The notes under the pieces: model-generated | Seen by the model: the letters and a program-made list of their open reading frames with translations, nothing else | Database searches by the model: none | What the model was told of the DNA's origin: nothing | Source of the DNA: Chaetorhynchus papuensis | Lineage: Eukaryota; Chordata; Aves; Passeriformes; Rhipiduridae | DNA length: 64,000 bases | Assembly: GCA_013396525.1 (NCBI GenBank) | Contig: VWYX01000009.1 | Span: 1,183,437-1,247,436, forward strand | Reading direction: 5' to 3' | Shown: piece after piece, positions 1 through 14,548 of the stretch | Layout: every line of letters begins with the position of its first letter | Numbering within the stretch: the first letter of the stretch is position 1 | Position numbers and translations under genes: made by a program

Positions 1-16
1 TTTTTTTTTTTTTTTT
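1..16. repeat. Poly-T run at window edge
   Basis: The window opens with 16 T residues. It could be a homopolymer or the end of a retroposon tail on the minus strand; what precedes it is not visible. Confidence 0.6.
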
Positions 17-1056
17 AATTGTTAATACTACTTAAAATTCAGAAGTTTTTATTAAACTGCATCGGTATAAAAGTAGAGATTTCTACATATAAATTATTAC
101 ATTATGAGCCCTCAGACATCTTTTAAAGGATGATTTTTTTAACCTAGTTCACTGTTAAAATATATTTAATTTCTGCTTTTTCCTTTTAATATGGCTACAT
201 AAATTTTAAATTGCTGAGTTTAAGATACAGAAATACAACTGTGTGCAGGTCATCTGACCTTAAATAATTCAGTTCACTGCAGCCTTCTTAAGTCTACTTA
301 GACCACCCCTTCTGCAAATTTAAGAACATGGAAATATATTCTTAAAAGTCTCGTGGTTAGAACAGTCTTAGCATATCCTATTTAATGCCATAATATAATT
401 TTTTCACTGTACATATAGTTGAAAGGTCTCTTTCTAATGTGTGAGCAAAGTAGCCTTGCTGCAGATTGAATCCCATTCCTCATAGTCTTTCCCATCAAGG
501 CCCAGTAAATACGAGGGAAAGCTCATAGACACATCCCTCATGGAGGTTTTCTTGAATGCTGGCAGGTTGCTTCTTATTTTTCACTCATTTTTGTCTTCGT
601 AGTTCCTGTTTTCTTCAACTAGATCGTGTTTCCAGCATGAGCTGGGTTTCTGCTTTCCCCAACATCTGTAGATAGTTGGTAGCTTCATTGAAAAGATTTT
701 GTCCAAACCTGAAGATAACATTCAATGTCAGGTGTCACCAAACAGAATATGTTTCACTATGGTTTTTTTAGGTCCTTAAATCCTTTAGCTGTATCTAAAC
801 ATGATGGTCAGCACACCAGATGTGGTCTGTCTTCTGAAAGCTGTAAAAATAACAGCAACTTAGGCTATGAACTGGCTATATTAAAAAAACAAACAAACAA
901 AACTTTTGTCTATTTCCTATATAAATAGCCAAGATTCTAAATATGTACTACCCCTTCTTCCATGAGGAAGATGATCACCTGTATTGATGGCTATTGGCCT
1001 TGACAGTGGAAGCTCTCAACATTAATACTTGGAAAAATCATGACTGTACAGAACTT

Positions 1057-1300
1057 AAAAGGTCACTTAGTTCATGCTTTCAGGATCAATTCCTATCTTA
1101 TCCTGGATAAATTTTTGCTTAAGTTCTTTTTACAAACCTCCTGTGAGGGACGTCCCATAACCTCATTAGGAAATCTATTTCAATATTAACCCAAGTTCCT
1201 TTTACTGCCTTTTTTCTCCCTGCCTCTCTCATGCTACAGTTTACTGTTAACACCCAATCTCCTAGGGAGACAAGGAACATGCTTTGCATCAAACAGCGTA
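1057..1300 (-). mobile_element. Ancient CR1/L3-like LINE remnant, antisense
   Basis: The order of phrases matches the reverse complement of old CR1-type 3' regions: a 'ggtcacttagttca' block, then 'atcctggataaatttttg', then 'aaacctcctgtgagggac', then 'cataacctcattagg'. Divergence is high and there is no intact end. Identified by recall of the consensus, so boundaries are approximate. Confidence 0.45.
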
Positions 1301-2800
1301 TTTCTCCTTGGTCTTTTCTCAGGTAGGGAAAGGGTTAGATTTAAGCATTGAATCTCAACTAGGATTTCTGATGGTGGTTTCTGTAGAAGTTATTGTCTAC
1401 TCTTCTCTCATTTAGACTTTCGAAAGGTTTGTTGGAAAACAGTATGATCGGTTTAATGCAGAGTATTTGATTACAACTAGATCACCAAATTGCTTGTTGC
1501 TTTCTTCTTCCCTTACCACTCTGTGAAAAGATAAGACACTGGGTTTTAGTAGTGAGAAAGAATCCTGATGTCATATAGAGCTCATGTTATATATTGGCAT
1601 TTCTTCTCCTTTTGATGCCATGTCTGTTTCTCCATCCTCTGCTCTGGCCAATGTCTACTATTCTTCCTCTTGTTAGAGCTTTCAGTTTTCAACAGATACA
1701 AAGGCCCTTATCATCATTCTGTTCCCACTGGCCCAAGTGACTTTGTTGATGCTTTCTGATGTACATTAACTGCAACATCTTGAGAATAAACGTGAAACCT
1801 GATTTTTGGACATAACTGTCCTCTGTCTTAGACACATATTAAAAAATTTTAACAAGTGTTAAGTCTGTGTACACCTGATTGCCCCCCAAATCTACACTTC
1901 TTCTTGATATCCATACATACTCTATAGTCAGATTAGCTCCAGAAAACATACAGCTATCCTGTGTTGGAAAGGAAAGAGTATGGCATGTTTTAAAGGTGGT
2001 TTGGTTTTGGTTTTGAGAGTTATTTAAAAGACTTTTTATGGCTGTTATGCAACAGTCGCTTTATTGGGTCTAGAGCACTGAATGCAAAAAAAAATTAAAG
2101 GATTTTTGCTTTCTCCTGTTTCTGACACATTAAAATACCAATCCTTCTGAAGCTTGGCTGAGTGAAAATCTGTTTTTTAAAGAATTAAGGAACAATTGTT
2201 CATTTTTTATCTATCCCTTTTGTGTTGCTGAATTCTGTGTCTGAAGAATGCTCTATAAATTTGCATATTTTCAAAATGAGGAAGTCAGCCATCACTCGAG
2301 GCATATTGAAAAAGATACAGACTGCATGTGTCAGTTACATTTTTTATACTGACTTAGATTAAATTTATTCTTGCATCTAAAATAAGTGTTGCATCATCAT
2401 TTTTTCACTAAGCCTGTTGTATCAACCAGGTACTCAGTGGATAGCACTTGGGCTTAATTACACTGGGAGAAAATTAAATCTTTGTTCAGACATACCTATT
2501 GATCATAGTCCTATGTAGCTTAGAAAACCCAAGGTATGTTCCCAGTGAGTGTTGTGCTGCTGCAATCTGCAATTTTAAAGTCAAGCTTACCCTTAGCTGG
2601 CTGGCTCAGTGTTCTTGGGGATACATTATCTTGGCAGCTCTCTACAGACAAAATTAGAAAATTAAGTCATGAACAGGCTTTGTGATGAAATACGTTGTTC
2701 TGTCTGGAACATAAAAGCTTTCCATGCCAAAAAAGTGTTTGGACACTATTGTTCTGGTAGTTGCTCTCGTAAAACCAGAAAGTGTTAGCATTTGACTAGG
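1301..2800. other. Intronic sequence, nothing recognised
   Basis: AT-rich unique-looking intron. No coding similarity, RNA gene or clear repeat seen. Confidence 0.5.
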
Positions 2801-3218
2801 TGTGGTGGGTTAGCCTTGGCTGAGGACCAAAATCCCACCCAGCTGCTTGCTCATGCTGCTGCCTCTGAGTGGGGGGAGAAAAGACCAAGACTCTGAGATC
2901 ACGTACCAGTTGTCATCATGAACTACGTAAACTCAGCTTGGGGGAAATTAATTTCATTTACTGCCAATTAAAAAGGCATCTCCTTCTCTGACCTTCATGT
3001 TCTCCCTGCTGTTTCTATCTCTTTTGGTTCCCTCTTTCTCTCTCTCTCTCTGTCCCGTGTTTTTTGCCTGTCCCTAAATATGCTTTCACAGAGTCACCAC
3101 CAGCTGTGGATCTGCTGGAGGTGGTTGGAGCTGCCAGTACAGGCCGCCACAGGCACATGGCGCAGCACAGCCCTCTGCCACCAACACTGAGGCTCACACA
3201 TCCCATAATCCCAGAACA
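2801..3218. mobile_element. Short or deleted copy of an avian ERVL-type LTR
   Basis: It begins TGTGGTGGGTTAGCCTTGGC, nearly the same terminus as the longer LTR at 16513 (GTGGTGGGATGATCCTGGC). Inside it has the shared 'ggggaaattaattt.atttactgccaat' block, and near the end the shared 'aaatatgctttcacagag' block followed by a GC-rich section ending ccagaaca. At about 420 bp it is far shorter than the 1.05-kb copy, so it is internally deleted or a short subfamily. An internal CT microsatellite lies at 3033-3051. No convincing target-site duplication was found. Class assigned from memory of avian LTRs. Confidence 0.6.
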
Positions 3219-4514
3219 CAGACTCTCCTATGTTGTGTAAGATTCCAGCTTTGGAGCCAACACACTATGATTTTACAGTGGAAAGAAGACTGAAAGCTGT
3301 GTGGAATTTCCTTTTAGATGTTTTTTGGTGGGTTTTTGGGGGGTTTTCTCTTTTTTTTGTTTTTTTTACAGCACAATGCAAGTTTGTGCAGCTTTTATGT
3401 GGGAGAAAGGAAAACCTTTTCTGTTTACGAAGATATATTTTATTCTGTGCTTAAAAACTGATCAGCTTGTTTTTCCACGACATGCAGGTTATAAATAGAT
3501 TTAGAGAGCTTCATGTTTCCTTCAAGTAAATATGTTTGCAGTTATCACTATACTACTGGCTTCGCGGTGGGTATTAGTATGACTTTCACCACCAATATAA
3601 TTGCTAATAATCCTATAAGAGCTCACTACTATCTGTAAAGCCCTCTGTAAGCCTATTTTATGATACTTTTAAGGTGTTTTTAATACCTTAAGTTAATTGT
3701 TAACAGGTGCAGCCTGATTTATCGAGCTCTCTGCTCTTAAAGGATTGGACCTCTACTTTGCACTGGAAGGTCTTTGTCTCTTCTGGAAGGCAAAGTGTCT
3801 AGTTCATTTGTCTAGTTCGTTATTTTAGCTCCTTTAAATAATTGAAACCTCCATGCCCTGACTGCTTTTTTGCTTAGAATTCTGTAAAAAGCATACTGAA
3901 ATAGGCAGCATTTGCATCTCCAGCATGTATTGTTCACGCATGTTGTCATCTACTGTCAGGATCTCCAGACAGCAGCTGCTGGTCATTCCTGCAGAGCTGC
4001 CTGCCAGGATGAATAAAATGGTGATGCAGGTGCTTGAAAAAGCAGAGTAACAGTAGAATTACGGGAGGCTAACTAAGCAGGTCGTATCCTGAGATGTGCA
4101 GTGGGCAGATGTATTTAATGACATAGATATAGAGTGTGTAGGGTCAGAGGATGTTATACGCTCTTTAAATCACTTCAGTGATCCGTGTGAATTTCTGCTC
4201 CAAGCTCTAAACAACAACTACTTTGTACCTCAGAGTGGAGAAGTGAAAAACACCTGGGATAAGCTGCTGCTTATCTGTTGCATAGGGAATTATCTGGGGA
4301 ACTGTATAAGCCTCAGATGTTGAGTGCTTTCTGTTTTTATGAATCTGCTGTTTGCCTAGATCGTCTGCCTGTAAAGTAATTGATTTTTTTATTTGTTGTT
4401 GTTATTGTGTTTATCATGTGCATTTGATGGCAAAACAGGTGTGATTACCCATGGATTTGACAAAAAAGAACAGCAGAATCAATCTGGTTCCTATGACAGT
4501 GATGGTGTATATAA
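3219..4514. other. Intronic sequence, nothing recognised
   Basis: No gene, RNA or transposable element could be supported. T-rich stretches at about 3318-3370. Confidence 0.5.
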
Positions 4515-4600
4515 TATGTATGTATGTGTGTGCGTGTGTGTATCTATATCTATATCTATATCTATATCTATATCTATATCTATATCTATATCTATATCCA
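4515..4600. repeat. Compound microsatellite: (TG)n then (TATATC)n
   Basis: A GTATGTATGTGTGTGCGTGTG stretch runs directly into about ten copies of the hexamer TATATC (4541-4599). Open frames on both strands here encode only SI or RY dipeptide repeats and are not genes. Confidence 0.95.
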
Positions 4601-6411
4601 TACACACAATTGTAATCATATTGTAATCTTATGTCTAAAGTACTGTAATTTCAAAAATCTTATATGTATGTTTATATAGGTAGTATTCTGGGAGTTCTTG
4701 TTTCTGGAAAAGGAGTAATGTAAAAGAGAGGTTATGTGTATTTTTTTTTCCTCCTTTGAGATTTGAAACTCTGGTGTCTAATGATACTACCATAAAATAT
4801 GCAGCTCTTTCTCTGTGCCTTCTCAGCACACTAGCTGTATTGTTATAGTCAAGTACTTTTTTACTGAACTGTGTGGTAAGGTCTAAAGGTTAGGAAGATA
4901 AAAATGTTAGAATAGAGCCTAGTCTTTTAGAGTCTGAAATCTAACCAACAGAGAGAAAGATTACATAAAGATTAGATTCCCTTGAAGCATATCTGGATGA
5001 AAGAGTCAAACTAGTGATGGTTTTTAATGGGACTGAAAAGTAATCAGTGCAGAAAAATATAATATAAATTAAGGAGGGGGAATGCAGTATTTATTAATTG
5101 ACATAGATTCTGAAGAAGAAACAAAATATTTTGAAATGTGTGCTAAAATACATTTATGCTTTTTTACTTTTTGGATACTGACACCACTGAAAGCTGGATG
5201 TGGAGAAGATCAATTGTCTTAATTTTTAAACCTAAGGAGATTTATTTACAAATTGGGGCTAGAAAGAACATTTGGCGATAAATTCAGGCAGATGTTGCCC
5301 TAAATACTCTTGTTCTGTTTATAAACAGTGTAACCAAGAACGATAGATTTGCCTTCAATCTTTCAAACTGTCTTAGAAGTTGAAATAAGCTGAATAATAT
5401 GACAGGGCTTTCACCCCTTTCCAGAATATATTTTTAATGAGCCTGTGTATTTTGCTGTCCTTGGGCTTTTTTTGTAGAGACTTTCTTGTATACAAGCTTA
5501 AAATCTTAATATTTTCTTTACTGTAATATGTATGGGTTTATATTAATCAGATGTTTACATAATCTGCAGTAAACATTAATCTGGCTAAGTAGTATCATAG
5601 GCTCTTACAATCTTTTTCTTAATGCTTTATTTCTTTGTCTCTTCATATTTTACTGTCATTACTTATTCAGTTCTTTCAATCTTTTCTCATTTAAAGCTCT
5701 TGGAAATTTTAGTGTTCTCCACCTCTATTTTTAAGAGTTAAGTCAAAGGCAAAAAATTACAAAATATACTTTGTAGATGAAATCAGTTGTATCCTTTTAA
5801 ACGTGTAGACACAAATAGCCCCATATTAGTCTGTCTTCTGAATTCATTCAGCTATGATCCCTACTTTATAGCCAGAGGTGAGAGTTTATGGTATGTTTAA
5901 TTTCTGTGACTCCCAGTGAATACTGTAAGTAGTGTACTTATAAACAGAAATTATTCCTCTGATATAACATGAGTTGCACAAACACTTATTAAAAAAATCC
6001 TTTTTTAGATGTAACTTTTCAGCAGCCACTGTGTTTGTTCTTGTGATCACATTGTGTGACCCCTGGTAGTCTGCTTGTATGATCACTGAAGGTTGTCTTT
6101 TGATTCACACGTTCCTAGTGAGATATTATCTGATGAATATATTCGATGCATTTCATTAGTATTGTCCTGTTTTGTTGTAATTATACTGCAGTTTATTTTT
6201 AAAAAAGCAGTTGTTTTTTCTGTCATCTCCCAGCTAACATATGTGGCAAGCACTGTGTTTATGGTGATTCATTTATTTTTATTTTCTAGGTAGCGTATAC
6301 CTTACTCTAATACTTAACTTTCTGAGTAAAAATGAGCCTTTATGTGACTGCATTTACCATTTTATAGTGGCCTGTGCATTTTCTGATACACTGTAAAACA
6401 CAGTATAAGAT

Positions 6412-6447
6412 TTCAGGACAGCTAGACTTCAGGACAGCTAGCTAGAC
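6412..6447. repeat. Short tandem duplication
   Basis: TTCAGGACAGCTAGAC occurs twice head to tail. The second copy carries an extra GCTA, itself a small duplication. Confidence 0.8.
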
Positions 6448-9400
6448 TTTTTGACAGTAAGCTCACAATAGTAGATTTCAGCCAGAATTTTCAAGCATTA
6501 ACTCAAAAATATGATGTCATCTGGTAATAGGATCCACAAATGTGAAAATACGTCATTTACTGTAAAAGCACAGTTAGATTATTTGCTTATTTTGGCTGCT
6601 GGCCTCAGCTGGTTATATTCACACAGAAGAAACTTTGTTCACTTTGGAGGTTTCACATTGCAGTTCATCCATGCATTTTATCTTCTCACAGGTTGTGACC
6701 ATTCTGTATGTTCTTGTCTTTAGAACCTAGATATTTTGTGATAGCTCTGCAGCAAAAAGTGAGAGATTATTGTGCTTGAGAGGAGCACAATGGTCTCAGC
6801 ATTTCATGTAACCTTCAAGGTTGATCCTGTATTTAAGGGGGCTAAAGTGAGGGAGAAGCTTTGCCTCAGGCAATCAAGAAAGATTTTCATTTGAATTTTT
6901 TAGGACTTTCATTAGTGGTTTGATAAGACCTTAATATTTTTTAATTAGTAACTTTATGATATATATTTTACTGTATAAGATCCTATCATGTAGACTGGGA
7001 CAGCTGTTTTGCAGCTGTCCGGTGCCTTTCTCATATATTGCTGGTCATTTCCCCACTGCATGCCCATGGAAACGTTGTCTTGTTTTGTCCTTGTGTTTTG
7101 GGATGACAGGAGGGAATCATGTTCCCTGCAGCCTTCTCATATCAAAGTTTGGTAACATCAACAAAATGTCTTGAGCATAGCCTGTTTCGTAGGCTGTTTC
7201 TGAGGGATTCTGCAAGCTCATGGGTTGGCAGCTCTCAGTCCCTGTTTGCTCCTGTGTTGTGGATTGCACTTGTTCCATAACTTGTTTCTGTAAATGTATT
7301 CTGTCGGGAAGCACGTTAACATCTTTCTGTTCAATAGTCCAGTAAAAGTTGTAATTTTTGGAAGAAAAACACATTAGAGTTAAAAGTGAAGAATGTAGTT
7401 AAAATTCATCAGAACCGTCACACGGAAAATAAAAACTGCCAGCCAGATTCATTTGCATCCCTTGATGGAATTCAGATTGGATTAATAAAGGTAAATTGTG
7501 TAGAACTAATCACTTTTGTTAACTGTTTAATACTGCTTGGTATAACTTTTCTTAATTGAGTTGTATGCTAAGAAGAGAGTACATGTTAAAGCTATTAAGA
7601 TACAACTAACAATGTGTCAAAATTTTAAGAGAGAAATGTATCGGAACTAACAGATTAAATATACTGTTTTATATATAGAGATTATGTTTCTCCTCTGTTT
7701 AGAATGTCTATGCTGTCTATACACTGAGAAAATCTAAAAAATTTGCATTTCATGGTTGAAAGACAGATGCCAAGTTTAAAAAGAAAGAGATATCAGGCCC
7801 AGCTATATTCTGAAAACAAAACACCTCTCACCCTATCTAGCAAAGCCAAGGAGAATCTGCATTTCTTCATCTACTCTGCTGGGAAGGAGTTGATGAATTC
7901 TTCTGAATGTCTTGAAACATATTTCCAGGTTCACTTATTGCTATTATTCTCCTGCATTTCTTTCCCCTTTGCTGAGCGTAATTCCTCTGCTCAGCTGAGA
8001 AAAGAAGACATTTGGTTTTTCAATTTCTCCTACAGATCTGACTTTACTTCCCTTCTTCCCCTTGCTCTTTCTGGTTTTTCCGCTTGTGTTGAATGCTGCT
8101 TGTGCCCTTCTTGTTGACTTCAAGCCTTTCTTGACTTCAGATTGCTACCAGGTACCCAGTCTTGAGTGTTGCCTGTCAAAACTTCGGCAAATAATGCTAA
8201 TTTGTGTAACTGGTGACAGACTTTGGTTATAGTCTCCTGTCATTTGGGCTCCATTTGTTAACCAATAGATTTAGATGTAGGACAGTATTTTATATATGTG
8301 TTTTATGTTTATCAGTGTATAGGGTCTGATTAAAGGTTCTGTGAGACCTAGGGACATTTGTGGGTGTTTTATAGTGATCTTTTTTTTCTTCTTGTTTTAA
8401 AACATGGAGGCTTGTTTCCTTATATTACTTCAGAAGATGGTGAAACACAGACCAAAATATTGTCTGAATCCGCTGTCAATCTTGGTCTTTGATAAAATTG
8501 GAAATGTGTTGCGCTTTGTCCAAGTAATCCCTTTACAGGTTTGATTGGTTCTGAGCCCTCTTTAGGGCTGCATTAGTATGCTCCTGGAACATTCAAGTCA
8601 GACCAATTCTCTGCCTTTCAAATTACTGTTCTGTATGGTACAGAAGACAAAAGGAGCAGTTGAATGATAACATAATGTATACCCAGGTCTCCTCTAAATA
8701 ACTGTCAATTGTGTATTCACAAGGGAGAATCAGAAATGCGTAAGCCATGAACAGTGAAACAGAATGCTGAACACATCATGTGTACAGAAGAAATTCTTTG
8801 TTTTCCCTTCTTTCAGCCATTCACTGGTTCTTCCTACTTTGAGAATGTCCAGCATTATTGGTTTTATGTATGTATAAATAGTGGGTTAAAAGACACAAAT
8901 TTTAAGTCGTTCTGTGTGGAATAACAGAATATACACAAAAATGCCTCCATCTTACATTCCTCAGGCATTCCTGATCCCTTTTCTGCAAATACTGCAAATT
9001 TTGTGTGGGTAGGATATTTTTGTTTGGTTAACACACTTCAATCCCAAAAGCATCACAAGATACAAAAGTAAACAAAAGTTGAAGCAAGCCTACTTTAGAC
9101 TGGAAGCAAGGCACAGTGCTTAGTAACTAAGGCAATAATCTGTTGAAATAGATCTGTTGAACACCTGTTATAGGTTTGTAAGGTTTTTTTCTCAACATCT
9201 TTTAAGATTTATAGTCTTTTTAAAAGGTGTGACTTAATTAGAATTTATTGTGTTTTTTCAGGAATTTCAGCATAAATTGTTGAATATGTAAGAAAGCGAA
9301 GGCAAATTGTCACAATGGTGCTGGCTAGCCTCAGTATCTGAGAAACTATTGGAAGGAGGAACAAGGAAAGGCTGATGAAGACTCTTCTTTTAGGGTGTTC

Positions 9401-12400
9401 AAGATACCATCTTAACAACTTGTGGAAAAGTGGTTCCTGAATCCATTTCCACAATTGATCATGTCATGTATCTTTAGTCTGAGGTGCCCTTGTGGCTGCA
9501 TCTCAGAGTTCTTCAGCATCTGATTTGAAAACCTGTGGCATTGCTTTATTCTCACTCTAGTCCCAAAACTGCTGGTGGCAATCGTGATTAGGTGATGATC
9601 AGGGAGATTATTAGAGCTGGCCTTGGAAGTGCACATTAAAGCACAGGGAGAACTACCTAACAGGGTGCATAAGAAAATGTCAAATCCATTGTTTTGTCAG
9701 ACAGTATCGTCAGACAAACTGACCAAGAGAGAATGTCTGAGTCTGGCTTTTGCTAGCTGCTCTAAATGTACTGTGGAAGCATGTGCAAGGGGTTAGTACA
9801 CTACAAACCACTGTAGAGCTTTCTAGCATTTTAGACAAGTCCAATTAATTTCTGGTGATAACTGACATATTTCTTGTGGATCTAAGCAATGCTTTCCTTA
9901 ATGCACTGCAAGTGCCTAATTATTTTTTCTAAGTGTCTTATTCCTGGTAAACTAAATGAGCTCAGAAATTCAACTGTATTAGTGTCACCCTTTCACTGAA
10001 AAGTACTAAGCAGAGTTTGGGATTTCAGATACTTTTATCTGTCAAATAATTGCTTCTTAAACCTTTCAATTACTTCATTAAAATACAGAAAGGAGGGAAA
10101 CTGCTAAAGGATTCGAAACACAAAGTTTTAAGGAAGGTTATCATTTTTTACTGTCTCCTGTATTTTTTTTTCTCTTAACTTCAAAGAGCAGTTTTGGTTT
10201 CGTTTTGGTTTGTTTTCAATGTTTTCAATGCTCTTAGAATTCTTCTGGAAAATTCTGGATATGGAGGAGACAAGAACTTTATTGAACTGAGCTGTGCTTT
10301 AATCTTACTTCTGTGAAGATCACTTTCCTCTCACTTCCAGAGAAGAAGCCAGAGAGAGAAAAAGCCACTACACAAGGGGAAGAGAAGAACAGGGAAGGAC
10401 AGGGGAAGGTTACAAACCCAGAAGTCTCAAATTCTTAGAGGTAGTTTGAATTTAGGAGAAAGCCTTGCATGAGCTTGAGCTCATCAGTCAGATCTTTGGG
10501 AGCCAGCCCGGTGATGGCCAAACAGTATCATGATGTATCTAGAGCTGTATCTGTATTTGCACACAGTGCCTGTTGCTGCTGATGTTATTTATTAAATATC
10601 TTGTTGCAGTTGGCACTGCTCTGTGCAAGCAGGACAAGGCTGGGTTGAGTGCCTCCATGTATTGCCTTGTATGCAAGCGTTAGCATAAGCTTTAAAACTA
10701 ATTTCAGGGGTAGTTTGGAGGCCCAAATCTCTGTTTAGTGCCTTCTTGCTTTGTCCTTCTGTTTTGTCGTCATAACTGAAAATGACCAGTGTCAAGCGTC
10801 ACTAGAAGATTTGTGGTGACATAAGGAACTGCACAGGAGTTCCTCAAACTGCAGTGACTGAATCATGAAACAGAGATTTCTTTCGTTTTTGGTTATCTGC
10901 TCTTACTCTCTGCTTAATGAACATTTCAGCTACAATGGAGAAGAATATCAGCATTTTTGCAAGTATTATGTCAGTCTGTTTCTGTCATTAATATATGCAG
11001 TTGTCAAAACTATGAAGACAGGTTTTTCTCTTCTATAAACAGACAAACACAGAGCCACACACCCATCTGCCCAAGGCACCCATTAAACAATCTGTAATAA
11101 CAGATTTTGCAGTAATACATTTCTGTGAAGCCAGAAAGGTTTTTCCATCAGATCTCTGCCTAAAGCAAATAAAAGACGTGACGGATCTCTCTATGAAAGA
11201 TGCAGGGGACCAGTAGGGAGCTTGATAAAATGTGTTAACATAGCAGTGAGGCTTCCTATTTTGGTAGGCATTCTGCACATGCAAGCGGTTCCCTACTGGA
11301 AACTTGAGGTTATTCATTCTTAACCATGTTTGTCACACAAGTCTGACATGCTGGAGAGGGACTGCAGAAAAAGTTAACTCAAAGTTGATGATTTATGTTA
11401 GGAAGTTGGAAAGAAAACCTGAAGTGTTCTCCTTCCACTGAAAAATCTGTAAGTGCAATGTGATGATGGTTTTTCTGTTTTTTCTTTTCCACTTGCAGGA
11501 TCATTGAAGATGCTTTTCTTTATATGTTTTTGGCATGTTAGATTAGAAGTTAGTGTTAGACAATTAAATTTTTTTCAGAATTTCCTTTGTGGCACCCAGT
11601 GTAAGAGTCCTGTAGGTTGAAAAAACAGGAGGTAGATGACTATAAACTCTTTGGGAGGTAAAGATTGTTTATGTGTCTTTTCCTGCTGGAAGTGTTGTTG
11701 GTGAAAAATAATGTTATTTACAGTATCAAAACAGTAAAACAGTGTGTGACTATCTGTAAGGGAAATAAATTTTCACATAAATTCTACAGATACTCTCTTT
11801 TTCCAGGGAAAATATTTTGTATTCTACTGTGTGTTGAAAAAACACTTGTGAACTGTAATAGAATATGACACCTAAAATAGATACACTCACGATGGTTTCA
11901 GTTTTATGTATTCTGCATTTCTAGTTGTAAAAGAGCTATTTTCAGTCCAGCAGCCGTAATGGAGAGCCATTATCACCTTACCTCGCCTAAGGATGAGAGT
12001 CCAGTAAAGGATATTAGCTGCTGGGGAGAGCTAATATTTACAAAGTGGTTTATAACACAATTGGAGGGAAGAGCAACAGGAGCTATTCCAAACAGTATTT
12101 CTGCACTTGGAACTCTGGAAAGGATTTTGAAATCTACTGAAAAATATATTTGCCCATTGTTAGGTTACTTCAGTGACGCATTTTGATGGTAGGGTTAGTT
12201 GGAGAGCCAAGTTAGTGCAACAAGCTAACCAGAAAAAGTGAACAAGCTCCCTCTCCAACATAAATATAACTGTGAATTGGCAGTGGACATAAGGAGCAAT
12301 GCATATGGCTTTTTCCCTGGATTCCCTTTTCTTTTTAACTGGATTGTCCTCTAACTACCCATGTTCCATTCAGAAATGGTTTCTTTCTCAAAACTGGAGA

Positions 12401-14530
12401 GAAAGTTCAGATAACTTTTAATACCTTTCTTTTAGTTAGATGGCATAGGAAATATTGTAGTAATCGGGAAAAGTAATAAAAAGCATTACTTCTCTTTTTT
12501 TTCCCTTCCATCACATAATGTGGAGGTGACTAATTGAAGCACAGTAGCTCTACTATTACAGTTTCATAATGGAAGCAGATGATAAGGTAGAAGGTAATGG
12601 AACACAGTTTTCTGTGTGCCTTTGGCTGCTCACATGTAACTGGGACCCTTTTGCTGCAGAAGTGGCGCAGACTCTGCAAGATTGTTAAGCTAGAGCGGGC
12701 TGTGCTTTCATCCCTAATGCTTCTGCTGCACAAATTCAACCTGTTTAACAGAGGAAAATGCAGTGTCTGGCTCTGTAGGTGTAAGACCAACATGGGAGTT
12801 TTCTTAGGTAGTTCTTGAATGATTTTATGATTTGAGAGAACCAAGCTCCCTCATGTTTCTTTATGAGCTTTTGTGAATATCTGCAACCCACTGTCCTTGG
12901 CTGGGTTGTTAAAACCAAATGTTTGTTACACTGTGTTATATTTTTTAAGGCTTGAAGTATAATTTATGTTAGATTAAATACCTCCATTAAATGTATTGGA
13001 ATATTGAAACATAGTGTGAGGTACTCTTCTGTATGAATCTGGAAATGTGAGAACACATAGGCTCTTCAAATCTGAAACCAGCAATTTCTTCCTAAATAAT
13101 TCTTATCCTTTAGTGAAGATAGTGAAGATAGACACTTAATGGAGATGTAACTAATATTCATTTTCAGCATAATTCCTTACATCAGTTTTTCAATATAGCA
13201 CATGAATTCCACTCTTGTGTCACCATTACAATTTTTTTTTATTAACACTGAAAATAGTTGGAAATGTAGTTACAATGCAAATGCATTTAATTTTTTGCTT
13301 TAGCATGAAAACAAGAGGTTTTTTGTGGGGCAAAAGGCTGTGGAACACAAAGGAAACAGTTTTGCAAAATACGTTTCATTATTTTGCTTGTTGATAATGA
13401 TATTAGAGAACAGTTGTGAATACAATCTACAAGATTGCTGCATTTTAATTTACATTTGCAATACAATAATAATGATTGCTATATTGTTAGAGGACTGTTA
13501 GTTGCTCCCAGCCATCTTTTAGCTGAAAAGAAAATTCAGTTTGCAGAAAACAGTTTGGTGGTTTGGTTTTTTTTTCTTACAGTGTTTTGCATGTGAGAAG
13601 CACATGCTGGGAAAAGGCATAAGGAAGTGAAAAAATATGATGATAAAATCATGCTTTGATCCGATTAGGGGTAACAGCTCCCACAAAGTTATTGCAAAAT
13701 AGTTTCATAATAAACCCTGTTTATCAGTAACATTGTTGGTTGTATTTATAACAAGGGAACTAAGTGAAATACAACACCGTGTTTTAGCCGTAACATCTAA
13801 TAATATCTGAAGATGTCTGACTGAAATGGGTGGCTTTGTTTTGCTTAAAATTTAGCTCTTTTTATCAGCCAGTTGTCTTGAGCTTTTGTGTGTGTGTGGT
13901 TGTGTTCAAATTAGCATAATCTTTACTCACATTAAGCCTATGCTTAGTGCAGGAGTGCTTAGTTTTCTAAGTTTATCCATCTAACTTCGTAATAAAAGTA
14001 GTCAGTAACTTACACTCCCTGTATTATTTATTTGAGATATTCCTTAAAGGATTCAACAGGTTAAGGAAAGATTTATAAACACGGACTGATGTGTGTGAGC
14101 CTGGGCTTAATTAACCATATGTTACAGCATTGCCTGTTGTTCATATTTTATGTTGAACAACAATTTCAGCCGATTGCCAGCTCTGGTGTCACTCCTTAAG
14201 GTTATCAGAGTCTGTAAAACAAACAAAAATAATTCTGGTATTGCACACAAGAATGATCCTTCTTCAATTTATTGATGTCTTAAATTGCAATTTTCTTTTT
14301 AAATGTTTTTGACAGATGAAAGAAGGAGCGCGTGTCTAAAGAGGCAGCTCAGTTACAGCAGCCACCCCAAGACAAGGCAAAGGGGGAAAAGATGACCTAT
14401 GATGAGATTCATAGCTAGCTAGTATTTCCAGATGTGATGTTAAAGTTTTATTTTAATTAGTTTTCATCATATTTATCTTCTAGTCTGACTGGAACACTTT
14501 CAAATTCTTTTAATAGTTTTATTTCCTGGC

Positions 14531-14548
14531 ACAAAAAAAAAAAAAAAT
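14531..14548. repeat. Poly-A run
   Basis: A run of about 15 adenines in intron DNA, with no retroposon body recognised beside it. Confidence 0.7.

Noticed and set aside
4541..4599. Regular repeat resembling an array
   Set aside because: Contiguous hexamer units with no spacers, in a vertebrate genome. A microsatellite, not a CRISPR array.
4393..4626. Frames with SI or RY repeats on both strands
   Set aside because: Translation of the (TATATC)n microsatellite.
7743..8117. 124-codon open frame in the intron
   Set aside because: No similarity to a known family, no splice-site context, and a length within chance for 64 kb of sequence read in six frames.
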